In this document: positions 27,289 to 37,554 of the stretch, piece after piece
Position numbering within the stretch: the stretch's first letter is position 1
Layout of the letters: each line of letters starts with the position of its first letter
Assembly: GCA_023212725.1 (NCBI GenBank)
Contig: JALBYF010000010.1
Coordinates: forward strand, 124,001 to 188,000
Direction: 5' to 3'
Length of the DNA stretch: 64,000 nt
DNA from: Tranzscheliella williamsii
Taxonomy: Eukaryota > Basidiomycota > Ustilaginomycetes > Ustilaginales > Ustilaginaceae
Notes under the pieces: generated by a model
Databases searched by the model: none
Told to the model about the DNA's origin: nothing
Seen by the model: the letters and a program-made list of their open reading frames with translations, nothing else
Translations under genes and position numbers: made by a program

Positions 27289-30005
27289 GTCGAAGCTTAG
27301 TTCTTGGTTTCGAGAGGGAATCAGTGCTCGTAGAGTAGGTTCAAGGGGGAGGTAAGGTGTGCCAGTGCAAAGGACGCTCACGGCAAGCAGTTGCGTGGGG
27401 GGCAGCAGGAGGCAGAGCAGCTTGACAGAGCTACTTATAGCACGCTTAGCTGAGCGTTGCCACTCGGTTTGGCACATGCCTTCGCACCTTAGTGCCGCCT
27501 CGTACTGGGTTACTCTGGCGGCCTGCAGCTCAGCAGACGGGTTCATCAGACTGAGCCATTTTCGCCAAGCGCAGGCGGCGGGACTGCCGATGTGTGATTA
27601 CTGTAGGAGGGTGGTGTAGCCACCGAGCGGAAAAAGCGAGGTGGGTTAATTCCACAGACTTGTGCCGTACCATCATAAACGGAAGAGCCACACAATGTGA
27701 GATGCCATCCGGCGGTGGGCTGCTTGCTGCGCCGATAGGAGGTTCACCGCGGTTGCCGTGGTGGGCACATGCGGACTGGGGCCTGCACCACCCAGATGCA
27801 GTGCTAAGGGAACTTATCCGCGTGCTGGATGAAAGATCAGGCTAAGGATAGTGATAGTTGGGGGGAAAGGATGATGAGCCGAAAACAAGCTGTAGTTATA
27901 CTGCAGAGTGTTAGCTTTCCGGCACTTATATGATACCTCCGATGTGTTCTACCGCTTTGGAGCCGAATCGACGCACCGTCGCTCCATCCGAAAGAAACCA
28001 AGTGCTGCAACAAGGGCGCGTTCGTACCGCTACGTTGTTCGGAGTTCCGCATTCGAGGACGTCGGTTTACCGACCGGAAGAATCGACAGGGGTGGGACCA
28101 TACATGATACAGGCTGGTACAAAGAGCCTTTCTAGTTGCCTCTGTATACTGGACAGCTTGGCGCAAGTTTGGGAAAGTCTTTGTTATGGCATGGATCCAG
28201 GCCGAGAACAGCCCGCAGTGGCATTCCTGCTGGTGGAAATACAGTGGGATGGATGTCAAGCCCTCTTGCCCCGAGAGCGCCCACTTGACTGATGCTGGCT
28301 TTCATTTCGCATGTCACAGAACCCAATCCGGACATGTTGCCGAACGAGAGAAAGCGCACAAGGAGGGATGGGAGTGCGGACCCCCTTCGTTGCTCGACAG
28401 CCTGTGTCGACCAGGAGCCAAACGCGGAGTTGAGCAGTGGCTTGGCGGCTGCTTCTATGCTTCCGAGCTGTCAAAACACGATAGACTACTTTTAAGCGAT
28501 AAAAAAGGGGAATGTTGAAATCGAAGCTATGTAACGACCTCCCTTTGAACTAACACGACCCACCCCCCTCCCGATTACCCATCAGGAACCCAACGGCGTA
28601 CTCGTGCATGCGATGCTTCCGTCCTTCAAGTCTGCTAGTATAAAGTTGTGCTGAAGAATGATCACATGAGCGAAGTCACAGCACTGTCACAAGACGCTTT
28701 CTGTGAGCCAACAGTTTTCGAGCGCATGTCGATAAAGCGGTCGCTGATTGACGGGGAAGGCTTCAAATCGGGAGATGTGCTTTTGCGTCTCAGCGTGCAA
28801 ATCGGGAAAACCGTCCATGTTTTGCGGATGGCTTAGACACAACTTGGATCAAGTCGCATCGACGCTAGATCGAAGCCGACCTCCGCTCGACCTTCACTCT
28901 TCCCTTGTCACCTGTGCCGTTGTCGGCTTAGACCCGCTCGTGCGGGGCGACCAAAAAAATGGCGCAGCCGAACTGAGTTCAGCTCCTGGGTACCGGAAGG
29001 ACCAGGCGAAGGTGGCGCCGACAATTGATATCTGGGCGGGTATGCATGTCGGAACTCCGACGCTGTCACCCCATCACAACCATTTTGTGTATCATCACAT
29101 TACATTCCGGAGTGCTCTACGCGCGTCACACGACGGGAAACGCAGGCGACGGCCGTTGGATGATCCGGTATCTACGTTCGAGTGCCTTAGTCGTCTTCGG
29201 AGCTGGCCGATAAGACTTGAAGTAATTCACAGGTGCCGGGCTCCCAGCGACCCACCAAGCGGACGCACGGGGCATGGCTGGGTGACAACGAGGGCACCCT
29301 GGGAGAGGTCGACTGCGGCTGCATGTCACACTCTTATAGGCTGGATGTGAGCGACGAGCCCCTCTGTTGCTTCCGCGACTCGGCATAGCTGCTTAGATCG
29401 CATGCGTTGCAATGTGGCTGTGACGGCTTGGCGCGATTGGTGCTCCGAGGGTCTGAAGCCGAGAAAGTGCGGAGTGCCTGCGTACCGTCTGCCAAGCAGT
29501 TCCTTCGCCGGCTCGGCTTAGAATCCCAAATATATAACGTATACCTCCAAGCAGCGCACTCACACTGATAGTACCGTCTGTGGCAATCGAACCAGACGGT
29601 ATCCCGACCACGCATCAACGAACTGTTTGTGCAGTACATGAGCGGCGCCTCACGATGAATCTCAATCTTGCATGCGGGACATCAAACAGCCTGCTGCATA
29701 GACGGCATGCTGGACTGTTTCTCCAGCGCACCGGAGAAAGACAGTACGGCACAACGGCACAGCGGCACAATGATCGTGGCCATGCAGATGTCCGGAGTAC
29801 ATGTGTTCGACATCGTCAGTCCACAGACACTACGAGCCTACTTGATCGGCGGCCCGATCCCGCCTTGAAAGTCACGACAACTTAGGGATGGTTCTATTGT
29901 TACACGTTGACAAAGGGAACATTGGCAAAAAAGTTGGTGCTGAGTTGCCTTGATGATACGATGTGGGATGGCTCCGGAGCTAGATAGTGGATTGCAAGCT
30001 ACAGA
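27289..30005. other. 2.7-kb gene-free stretch upstream of the multicopper oxidase
   Basis: No ORF here shows a recognisable domain, signal peptide or good splice structure. The longest (28748-29350, plus) looks random in composition. It may be an extended regulatory region for the oxidase plus the PRE4 3' end. A small spliced gene cannot be excluded. Confidence 0.5.
27431..27440 (-). promoter_or_regulatory. Possible TATA box of the multicopper oxidase gene
   Basis: The minus strand reads CTATAAGTAG here, about 145 bases upstream of the chosen ATG at 27288. This supports 27288 rather than 27546 as the start, since the earlier ATG would lie upstream of the TATA box. Confidence 0.45.
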
Positions 30006-30806
30006 CTACTGGGTCTGTGGACCGTATCCACGAAGCATCTCGGCAAAGTCCCAAGAGGTCGGCACACTGTAGGGCTCCGAGATGTGACAGCCCTCGCTGC
30101 TGACCTTGGCAATACGGAATCTGTTGAGCGACCTGGCATCACGGTAGAAAAGAACTTTCATGCAGTTTTCCAGAATCTCCTTAGCCTCTTCCTCCGTGAG
30201 GGTTTCTTCCCTGCCTTCGACCATCTTCCTCAGCAGAGGTTGAGCAAGGTGCATACCAAAGCCAGTGGCGATGGTGCTGCTGGTGAAAGTGGTACCTAAT
30301 AGATCGACGTAACCGAGAAATGGCTTGCCATCCTTGGGATCGACACCGCCGAGAACGAACGAGTTCCACAGGGGGTCGATCTTACTTCGTCGGTTGTACA
30401 TGACCCTTGCAAGGTAGGCGTAAATCTGCGGAGGAGTCAAGTTGTGCCCATCAGCGGAGATTTCTTCCGTGGTAATAAGCTTGTTGAGCATGTGCTGCAC
30501 GTATTGCCAGTCGCTCATGTCTCCACTGGCGCCGATCAAAGTATTCTGTCCGAATTGCGAGATGCGCTGAATGTCCATGAATCTAGCCAGCGAGCCGTAG
30601 GAAGCCAAGGTATCGGTGGCGATCATGATGCCATCCTTGTACTTCAGGCCGAGTACAGAAGTACCCGTCACGATTGGCTGCGAGGTGTGCGACGATGGGT
30701 CGGACGAAGACGAAGCGGCATGATTGAACGAAGGTGTGCCCATGTTCCTGGAGTACGCAGGCGAAGGGCCCGACGCCCAGGTCTGGCCTGGATGGAAGTT
30801 GATCAT
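30006..30806 (-). CDS. PRE4: 20S proteasome subunit beta-7 (PSMB4/Pre4), 266 aa
   Basis: ATG 30806. A 46-residue propeptide rich in Ser and His ends before TGTSVLGLKYKDGIMIATDT, the start of the mature beta subunit, followed by ASYGSLARF, a signature of beta-7. Next come the core VDLLGTTFTSSTIATGFGMH and the C-terminal RSLNRFRIAKV. Beta-7 lacks peptidase activity but forms part of the beta ring of the 20S core in cytosol and nucleus. Length and layout are normal (yeast Pre4 is 266 aa). It is divergent from the SF3a66 gene, 503 bases between ATGs. Confidence 0.93.
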   Translation of the reverse strand: MINFHPGQTWASGPSPAYSRNMGTPSFNHAASSSSDPSSHTSQPIVTGTSVLGLKYKDGIMIATDTLASYGSLARFMDIQRISQFGQNTLIGASGDMSDWQYVQHMLNKLITTEEISADGHNLTPPQIYAYLARVMYNRRSKIDPLWNSFVLGGVDPKDGKPFLGYVDLLGTTFTSSTIATGFGMHLAQPLLRKMVEGREETLTEEEAKEILENCMKVLFYRDARSLNRFRIAKVSSEGCHISEPYSVPTSWDFAEMLRGYGPQTQ

Positions 30807-31309
30807 GATGCTAAAGATGACCTGGACCGTTGCGAAGGTAGGCTGTTGAAATGGAGTGTGGGTGATGCCTTGGTCGACGACAAGGAGGTGGGGTCGGGCT
30901 GAGAACAATCTAGGTGGCTTAACCGTGCAAGGGATGAGTGCGGCTTCGGCTTGCGTGTACCTTGTTACTCTCCCAGCGCTGGACTTATGTGGAGTGATCG
31001 TTTGGTTGGAATCAAGCACGTGACTGGTAGGGTCCTTCCCCAAACGAAGCGAATCTGACAGATTTCATTCTTTATTATGAGACGCAGTCAAGCCGAACAA
31101 ACTTGTCTCCTCCACCATATAACATAATCTATCCTGCTAGCATTCAGGACCTCGGTCGTTGGGAACAGCATCACCTCGTTGTAGACTGGGTCAGCCATTC
31201 CAGTGTAAAGAAGACGCTCGAGTTCTTTCAATCCGCGGCAAACCTCTTCCTACATCCCGCGACCTGTTACAACGATTTAAGGTTACCTTAGTCTCGCCCA
31301 TATCGCACC
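30807..31309. promoter_or_regulatory. Divergent promoter region, PRE4 and PRP11
   Basis: 503 bases between start codons of two housekeeping genes pointing away from each other. No Rpn4-type PACE element (GGTGGCAAA) is present in exact form by eye. Both promoters must lie here. Confidence 0.45.
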
Positions 31310-32056
31310 ATGGACTTTTCTTCTCGCGCAGGCAACAAGGGTGGCGGTGTTGCTGGGGCGTCTGAGGCGAACGTTGACCGTCGCGAGAGGCTTCGCAAGC
31401 TTGCGCTCGAGACCATTGATCTTGCGAAAGATCCGTATCTGCTCAAGAATCACCTCGGGGGCCTGGAATGCCGACTGTGCCTGACGCTACACACGAACGA
31501 GGGTAGCTACCTGGCGCACACGCAGGGCAAGAAGCATCAGACGAACCTTGCCAGGCGCGCGGCGAGAGAAGCTAAGGACAATGCCATGGGCTACGACCCC
31601 AACAGGCTGCTCACTTCCGGAGCGCCCGAGGCAACCATTCCGAAGAAAAGCTTCGTCAAGATCGGAAGACCAGGCTACAGGATCACAAAAGTCCGGGAAC
31701 CTCTCATCGACGTCGATAATGGGCGCGGAAGCGGAGGAAGAGTCGGCCTGCTCTTCCAGATTCAGCTGCCCGAGATCAAAGACCATGTCAAGCCCATGCA
31801 TCGCTTTATGTCTGCCTTTGAGCAGAAGCAGGACTTGCCTCAGGACAGGAACTTTCAGTACCTTGTGGTCGCCGCTGAGCCGTACGAGACCATCGCTTTC
31901 AAGATCCAAAGCAAGGAGATCGAACGCGGCGATGGTCTCATTACATCCACATCCGCAATATCAGCCGCGTCGGCCAATGTCAGAGACGAACCGCCGACAT
32001 GGAGCCATTGGGACGTCGATGGCAAGGTGTTCACCGTACAGGTCATCTTCAAATGA
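31310..32056 (+). CDS. PRP11: Splicing factor 3a subunit 2 (SF3a66/Prp11), 248 aa
   Basis: It starts MDFSSRAGNKGGGVAG, as in SF3A2 (MDFQHRPGGKTGSGGVA in the human protein). A U1-type C2H2 zinc finger lies at about residues 54-76 (CRLCLTLHTNEGSYLAHTQG, then KKH). Conserved stretches KSFVKIGRPGYRITKV and LLFQIQLPEI follow, and DLPQDRNFQYLVVAAEPYE matches the C-terminal core. SF3a66 belongs to the SF3a complex of U2 snRNP and helps fix U2 at the branch point. The animal proline-rich tail is absent, as in other fungi. Single exon, normal length. Confidence 0.95.
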   Translation: MDFSSRAGNKGGGVAGASEANVDRRERLRKLALETIDLAKDPYLLKNHLGGLECRLCLTLHTNEGSYLAHTQGKKHQTNLARRAAREAKDNAMGYDPNRLLTSGAPEATIPKKSFVKIGRPGYRITKVREPLIDVDNGRGSGGRVGLLFQIQLPEIKDHVKPMHRFMSAFEQKQDLPQDRNFQYLVVAAEPYETIAFKIQSKEIERGDGLITSTSAISAASANVRDEPPTWSHWDVDGKVFTVQVIFK

Positions 32057-32328
32057 ACACTCCTTCTTTGCATCGACGCTCAATACCCACTCGACCGTGA
32101 TACCCCCAAAGTTCAGCGACATGCGATCTTGCTCTAATCACAAGCATATCGTCGTCGTCCTCCCCTCATCATGTATTTCTACTCAGTGCGTCTGCTTACA
32201 GGGTATTCGATTGTACTTGTTTTCTTCATTATGGCGCCTGCCTTATGGTACGCCACCGCATCCACACGAGATATATATTGGCCGGCATGTCGGCGATCCG
32301 TTCCTTATATGCGGCTCCTGTCGGCGGA

Positions 32329-35300
32329 CTAGAAGCTGGCAAGCTTGATTTGTCCCATTGACAGCCAAGAGCCGTAGGCGCGAAGCTTGGCTTCCGACGT
32401 GACGAAACTCGAAGCAGTCCCACCGGTACCAGCCCCAGTAGACGACATGTTGTTGGGGCCTAGAGCAGACCCGGGTATTGCAGAGTTCGGTGCGGTCGGC
32501 AAGCCTGCGGGGGTATGTGTGTTGGTTGTGTGTCGCGTGGGAGCAAAGATGCTGCTCGGCACCGTGTTGGCGTACGTGATCAGGGCAGGATCGATCACCG
32601 AGAACCTGAGAACCCGATCAATCGCACTGGGGCGGCCTTCACCAACTGCGACGCCATCTTCATACATCTGTATGTCTTTCTCGTCCAGCAGATGATGATC
32701 CGCAAATGCCGACCCTGTGGCCCTCATGTTTGACCCTGTGTCCGCAGCCAGAGGCAGTCCATCTATGCCCTGTGAGGAATCGACCTGCGTAGTTTGATTG
32801 TTGTTGTTCAACCGGCTGAACTCGTCGAGGAATTGTGTCGTGTAGAAGGTGTATTCTGATTCTTCATCCACCGAAACTTGCGGATGCATGGCCTTGGACA
32901 ACGCACTCTCGATCGCGACGTTACTGCCAGCAACATTCAACCCTGCTGGGTTGACTGCTTGCCACCGACCTGCGAAATTGAACGCATTCGGATCGAATCC
33001 GCTGGCACTTACATTAGCAGTGTCCGGCAAACCCATTTTGTCTTTGCCATGCTGGTCCCCAGCTCCGTCAGCAAGATCGCTCGAGCCACTACCGCCCGGA
33101 ATCGGGTTACCGATAGAAGGGACGCTGCCATGTCGCCTGCTCGCCTTCCGACGCCCGCCCGCGCCTAACAAGGGAGAAGCGTCAGCTCTGTTGATCGACA
33201 TCCAGCGCTTGACGCCGCCGATGATTGCCTTGGAAGGTATGACGCTAGTGATTGTAGAAGGGGAGCCAGGATCGGCTTGCGCAGGATTTGAAGTGGGGCT
33301 CTGTGTTGTATCGTTACTGATTGACGTTGCTCCGGCACCCAGATGTGTATGGACGCTGTCAAAAGAACGGCGGCCAGGATATGGCGGATGGCGCTGCGCG
33401 GCTGCGTCAGAGCCGCCGGCTTGAGTCGAAGCATGCCGGGGCTTGAAGGGGCTTGGGTATTCCAGAAGCGTCTCATTGATGCGACCCAATCTCGGAGTGA
33501 TGGACGATAGGCTCCCATGCGAATCAGAACGAGTATGGCTACCCCACTCGTTCGCACTCTTCACTTGTGTTGAGTACATGTGCAGCGAACCAGCGGAAAG
33601 ACTGCTCGGAACACCCGTCCCAGAGGCAGATCCTTGTAAATGAGAGAATTGATGCACTGCCGTCATCTTGAAGGCATGATGACGACTTAAGTCGGTGAAC
33701 AGGCTCGGCCGGTAGTACTCTGACCAGAAACCTGTGTCTGCGTTCACTACCTCCTTGAGCCTTCGCTCGCGCTCCTTAATAGTGCTTCCTGGCTGTAAAT
33801 GAAGGGGATCGTACCAGCGTTGGTAGTGTGGCCGGAAAGGAACAGCTTCAACCACTTCGTCTTGCTCTGCTAGATCACTGCCCCGTTCGGAATGGATTTG
33901 CTGATCAGCATAGGGCAACGTACGCCGCGACGTCGCTTCTAGGAAAACAAAGGGCGAAAAATCAGGAGCCAAGGGGTCCACTCCCAGAAACAAATTGATA
34001 GCAGCCTGCTTATCGGCGTCTGCAAACGAGTTTGCGTAGTACCTCTTCATGCTCTCGAGCACATCTCTTGAGTGTGAGGTCCATTGGTTAATCTTTCGAT
34101 AGGTATCGGTGGTGTGAGCCAAAGCAGATCCGCCATATTGCATTGCAATCGTGTCCCCGAGATCGTGATACATCTCAGTCAGCATGTTGACCGCGTCGGA
34201 ATCGAAAGGCAGTGTCGGATCATCCAAGAGGCCCAAGGCGTGCAATTGGTGTCCAAAGGCTGCTTTGCCAATAACGAACTGCGCAGCGTTGGTGCGATCG
34301 AGACAGTCTACGCAATTGACCCTTGCGACACCTTCCTGGAGTAGAATCGACTCCCTCCTCATGGGAGCGCCTAGCGTGGCGCCATTGTCTGCAGCGCCCT
34401 CACTATCCAGGCCAACTTCCGGCTCACTCGAAACTTTTGTCGTAGAATGGCTGAAAGCACGAGCATCATCTTTCTTTGGATGCAAGCTATCTGAAGATCG
34501 AAAGCTACTCGGCTCCGGTCCAGAGTGAAAAAACCGGGTCGTCTCGACGGTTTCCTCAGCAATGTCCTCTAAAACGCCGATGACATCCTGATCGTGACTT
34601 TTGCTGGCTCGGCTCATGTCCCAGGCGATGTACTTGATCTTTTTGTCGTCGGGGAGGAACTGGTTGAGGTAGCTGACGCACTCACCAAAAGCACGTAGGA
34701 GTTTTACTTCTCTTGGCTGCTTTTCCTTGCTCTTGATCAGGTTCAAGACGATTACAGGGGCTCCGTATCGGTGAAAGAGATCGTCGAAATGCAGCGCCGC
34801 TGCGGAATAGTAAGGGTCAACCAGACTGATCTCGATCGGTGGCCTTGGTGACATGTTGGTGGAATCTTGCGTCCAATAAACAGGGATACTTCCTCTCATC
34901 ATGACATACGACGTGTAGCGAGGTGAGGCCGTATACTTCAGGTCTTCTTCGTCTTCAATGAAGGCATCTGAATCCGACTTTTGATGTTGCCAGTGGCTGA
35001 GCGCATTCGCGGCAGCATCCGTCGTGAGTTTCGGTTTTTCACGAAGACCATTGGCTCGAACGACGTCTGGCTCTGGCCAGACGGTGTTGGGGGGTGGGGT
35101 TGAATGACCGGTTTTCTTCCGCCCCGGAGCAAAGAAAGGAGTTGTAAGAGCTTCGCTGACAATTTGTTCGGTCTCAACATCATTAGCGACATGACCCTTT
35201 TCATTAATGCCACGCTTGAGGAAACGGGCGCCGGCGAAGTGTCTGGACCTTCTAGCTATCAGAGTTGTGTATACGGTCTGGCTGAGTACACTGAGCTTAG

Positions 35301-37224
35301 CTTGGTCGACAAAACCGTAGATGAGTGGCAGGACCCATTCATTACGAGCATCTTGGTCCGGCTGTTGATGCTCTGAGGCGCCAAATGCCGGGACAAGGAG
35401 ATGATGGTTCCAAATGAATTTTTCATTGTAGCCCCAAGCCAGCAGCGGCTGCTTGGACGGACAAGCGCTGCAGCTCTGGACGACTGGGTCCATGGAGGAG
35501 GAAGTCAAGTTCTCTTGCAATGTCTTGGTAAGATCGTAAGTATAGCTGAAATAGAAATTCTTGCTGAGGTCTACTTGTTTGAAGAGATGCAGGAGTCTTG
35601 CCTCCTCCTGCTCTACAATTTTACTTCGGCCAGGCAGAGAAGCCAATACAGATGGATGACAAACCGGCATGATGACAGTCTCGTCGCAATGGTAGATATA
35701 ATGACCGCCAATCAATGCGACTACGCTACGACGGCTGATGAGGACCATGTAGTAAGTGCCAGTAAAGCGAATGAAGCCGACGATACCAAAGAAGCGCCCA
35801 ACTTCGCGCAGGCCACCAGTGGCGCGATTGCCTTCACGGATCATATCGAGCAACTCGGCTACTTGTGTCCTTGAGTACACGACTCGATCTGAAGTTACAT
35901 TGAGTTCCCACTCAGGGTCACCATTTCTGCCGGCAGCCGATGTTGTCTTGCTTTGTAATTTGTAGGGTGTGCCTTTATTGATGGCAGAGGCCGGCGCTGA
36001 CGTTCTGTCGGAGGACAAGGGCTCAGGGCCAGCAGGAGGTACCGTCGAACTATTCGCCTTGCTGGATCCTGGAGCTGTTTTCGATGTTGCCGTCTGCCCA
36101 TTTGGATTGAAGTTGGCCTCGTGATCGACAGTGTCGGCTTGCTTGGCATCGATCAACTGACGATTCAGTTTCGGAATCTGTGGGTCATCAACGGACAGAT
36201 AGCGCTGACCACGCACGGAACAGTCGTCCGCAGCATTCTTTTGATCAGGGTTACCGCTGTTGCGTGTGGAGCGCTTTAGATCCGATTTACCATCCTTGCT
36301 CTTTGCAGCGCTATTCTTTGGCAGCGTCATTTGGACGGTCTCAGCAAGAGGGGCAGCTTTCACTATTGAAGCAACCTCACTGTGCGCGTCACGACCGATT
36401 TCCGGTGCGTCGTCAGATTTGGGGGCCGGAGTGGCGATGGGTGGCGTACGATCAACTTTGAGGATGCGAAAGCGCGTTTGGCTGGTGTTGTAGGCTACCA
36501 AGTAGAAGCGAGTTTTGGTTTCCCACAGTGTGAAGCGTTTCAAGTCGCCGATGCGGCCAGGCTCAGCAGCTTCGGCCCTTGCGGCGGCGGCCGAAGCTGC
36601 GACAGGACCCCATGTAGATCCAGGAGTCAAGGTCGGGGTTGGATTGATGAACGAAGATGCAGCCATGGCGGGCCGAGGAGGCGGAAGTGCGGTGGGTCTG
36701 GAAGCCGACAGCGACACTGCTGGATCAGGAATTGTATTGGTAGCCTTGGCGCTACTGACCGAACGGGTTTCCTTGGTCTTAGGCGGCGGTGGGAGGCTTG
36801 ACAACGCGATGTGTTTCGGAGGCTTTGCCTCGCTGCTAATGTGCCCCAGGCCTCCTCTGTGCTCGGTCATCCCGTCTGGTTCTTCTGAGATAGGCAAGCC
36901 CGAAACCTTGCCATTTGCAAGCACAGCATCATGCTCCTGGATGGTCGGGTCTACTTCGGGCTTGCGAACTTCATCAGGGAGGTCGCGGCCATGGCTAGCG
37001 CTCCCAGACTCGAATGGCGCACATAATGTCTGCCTGCTAGAGGTGCCGCCCGCTGAGTACGACCTGCTTTTCGCAGATGTACATGGAGAGCTAGCGGGGT
37101 CATCTGCAGTAGTGCTCGAGGCTCTAAACGGTTGGCCCGTGGCTTCGGCCTCCCCTCCCGGCTGATTTGTGTCCACGGATGCCAGGGCTGGCGGAACGGT
37201 CTCTGTCGCACCGTCCGGATTCAT
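32329..37224 (-). CDS. FIG4: FIG4 polyphosphoinositide phosphatase (SAC domain), 1631 aa
   Basis: First ATG at 37224; the open frame above has only a TTG. The N-terminal 225 residues are disordered. The FIG4 beginning, LKRFTLWETKTRFYLVAYN and FRILKVDRTPP, follows at about residues 225-260. After it an insertion of about 170 Ser/Pro/Lys-rich residues separates it from DRVVYSRTQVAELLDMI. The SAC domain continues with FGIVGFIRFTGTYYMVLI, and the catalytic CX5R motif is intact in RVNCVDCLDRTNAAQF near residue 968. A long Ser-rich C-terminal extension includes a final DPALITYANTVPSS. Fig4 dephosphorylates PI(3,5)P2 and, with Vac14 and Fab1, controls vacuole size. Yeast Fig4 is 879 aa, so the extra length is disordered expansion. 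Confidence 0.9.
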   Translation of the reverse strand: MNPDGATETVPPALASVDTNQPGGEAEATGQPFRASSTTADDPASSPCTSAKSRSYSAGGTSSRQTLCAPFESGSASHGRDLPDEVRKPEVDPTIQEHDAVLANGKVSGLPISEEPDGMTEHRGGLGHISSEAKPPKHIALSSLPPPPKTKETRSVSSAKATNTIPDPAVSLSASRPTALPPPRPAMAASSFINPTPTLTPGSTWGPVAASAAAARAEAAEPGRIGDLKRFTLWETKTRFYLVAYNTSQTRFRILKVDRTPPIATPAPKSDDAPEIGRDAHSEVASIVKAAPLAETVQMTLPKNSAAKSKDGKSDLKRSTRNSGNPDQKNAADDCSVRGQRYLSVDDPQIPKLNRQLIDAKQADTVDHEANFNPNGQTATSKTAPGSSKANSSTVPPAGPEPLSSDRTSAPASAINKGTPYKLQSKTTSAAGRNGDPEWELNVTSDRVVYSRTQVAELLDMIREGNRATGGLREVGRFFGIVGFIRFTGTYYMVLISRRSVVALIGGHYIYHCDETVIMPVCHPSVLASLPGRSKIVEQEEARLLHLFKQVDLSKNFYFSYTYDLTKTLQENLTSSSMDPVVQSCSACPSKQPLLAWGYNEKFIWNHHLLVPAFGASEHQQPDQDARNEWVLPLIYGFVDQAKLSVLSQTVYTTLIARRSRHFAGARFLKRGINEKGHVANDVETEQIVSEALTTPFFAPGRKKTGHSTPPPNTVWPEPDVVRANGLREKPKLTTDAAANALSHWQHQKSDSDAFIEDEEDLKYTASPRYTSYVMMRGSIPVYWTQDSTNMSPRPPIEISLVDPYYSAAALHFDDLFHRYGAPVIVLNLIKSKEKQPREVKLLRAFGECVSYLNQFLPDDKKIKYIAWDMSRASKSHDQDVIGVLEDIAEETVETTRFFHSGPEPSSFRSSDSLHPKKDDARAFSHSTTKVSSEPEVGLDSEGAADNGATLGAPMRRESILLQEGVARVNCVDCLDRTNAAQFVIGKAAFGHQLHALGLLDDPTLPFDSDAVNMLTEMYHDLGDTIAMQYGGSALAHTTDTYRKINQWTSHSRDVLESMKRYYANSFADADKQAAINLFLGVDPLAPDFSPFVFLEATSRRTLPYADQQIHSERGSDLAEQDEVVEAVPFRPHYQRWYDPLHLQPGSTIKERERRLKEVVNADTGFWSEYYRPSLFTDLSRHHAFKMTAVHQFSHLQGSASGTGVPSSLSAGSLHMYSTQVKSANEWGSHTRSDSHGSLSSITPRLGRINETLLEYPSPFKPRHASTQAGGSDAAAQRHPPYPGRRSFDSVHTHLGAGATSISNDTTQSPTSNPAQADPGSPSTITSVIPSKAIIGGVKRWMSINRADASPLLGAGGRRKASRRHGSVPSIGNPIPGGSGSSDLADGAGDQHGKDKMGLPDTANVSASGFDPNAFNFAGRWQAVNPAGLNVAGSNVAIESALSKAMHPQVSVDEESEYTFYTTQFLDEFSRLNNNNQTTQVDSSQGIDGLPLAADTGSNMRATGSAFADHHLLDEKDIQMYEDGVAVGEGRPSAIDRVLRFSVIDPALITYANTVPSSIFAPTRHTTNTHTPAGLPTAPNSAIPGSALGPNNMSSTGAGTGGTASSFVTSEAKLRAYGSWLSMGQIKLASF

Positions 37225-37554
37225 GTGTCGTGCATACCGTTGCGCATCAGGATGGATATGTAGACTAGCACGTTGCAACAACTCGACTGATCACAGTCAC
37301 AGTGCGAGCGCGAGTCCGAATGAGGGTGTTATCAAGTGGAGAAACGCACCGGCCCCTCCGACCGCAGCTTTATGCAACAATCACAATTTCGACGCGTAGG
37401 CCGCTACAGGTGTTGGTCTTGCTCACTTAGCTGACCATGGCTAATCATCATGTTTATCTCGACACGAATCACATCCTATCGATAAATGTGTCTCTTCACA
37501 CCAGTCACGCCGTTCTCCTCTAGACCGGCAAACTGTGATTGTATGCAAGGTTCT
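37225..37554. other. Spacer between FIG4 and NGL2
   Basis: 330 bases: the FIG4 promoter and the NGL2 3' end. The 12-mer TCACAGTCACAG occurs at 37291-37302, about 70 bases upstream of the FIG4 ATG. An identical copy is at 57403-57414. Confidence 0.45.

Noticed and set aside
25294..27546. Extending the multicopper oxidase to the earlier ATG at 27546
   Set aside because: The extra 86 residues would bury the signal peptide and cross the TATA-like element at 27431-27440.
28748..29350. 200-codon plus-strand ORF in the 2.7-kb gap
   Set aside because: No recognisable domain, random composition and no promoter signal that stands out.
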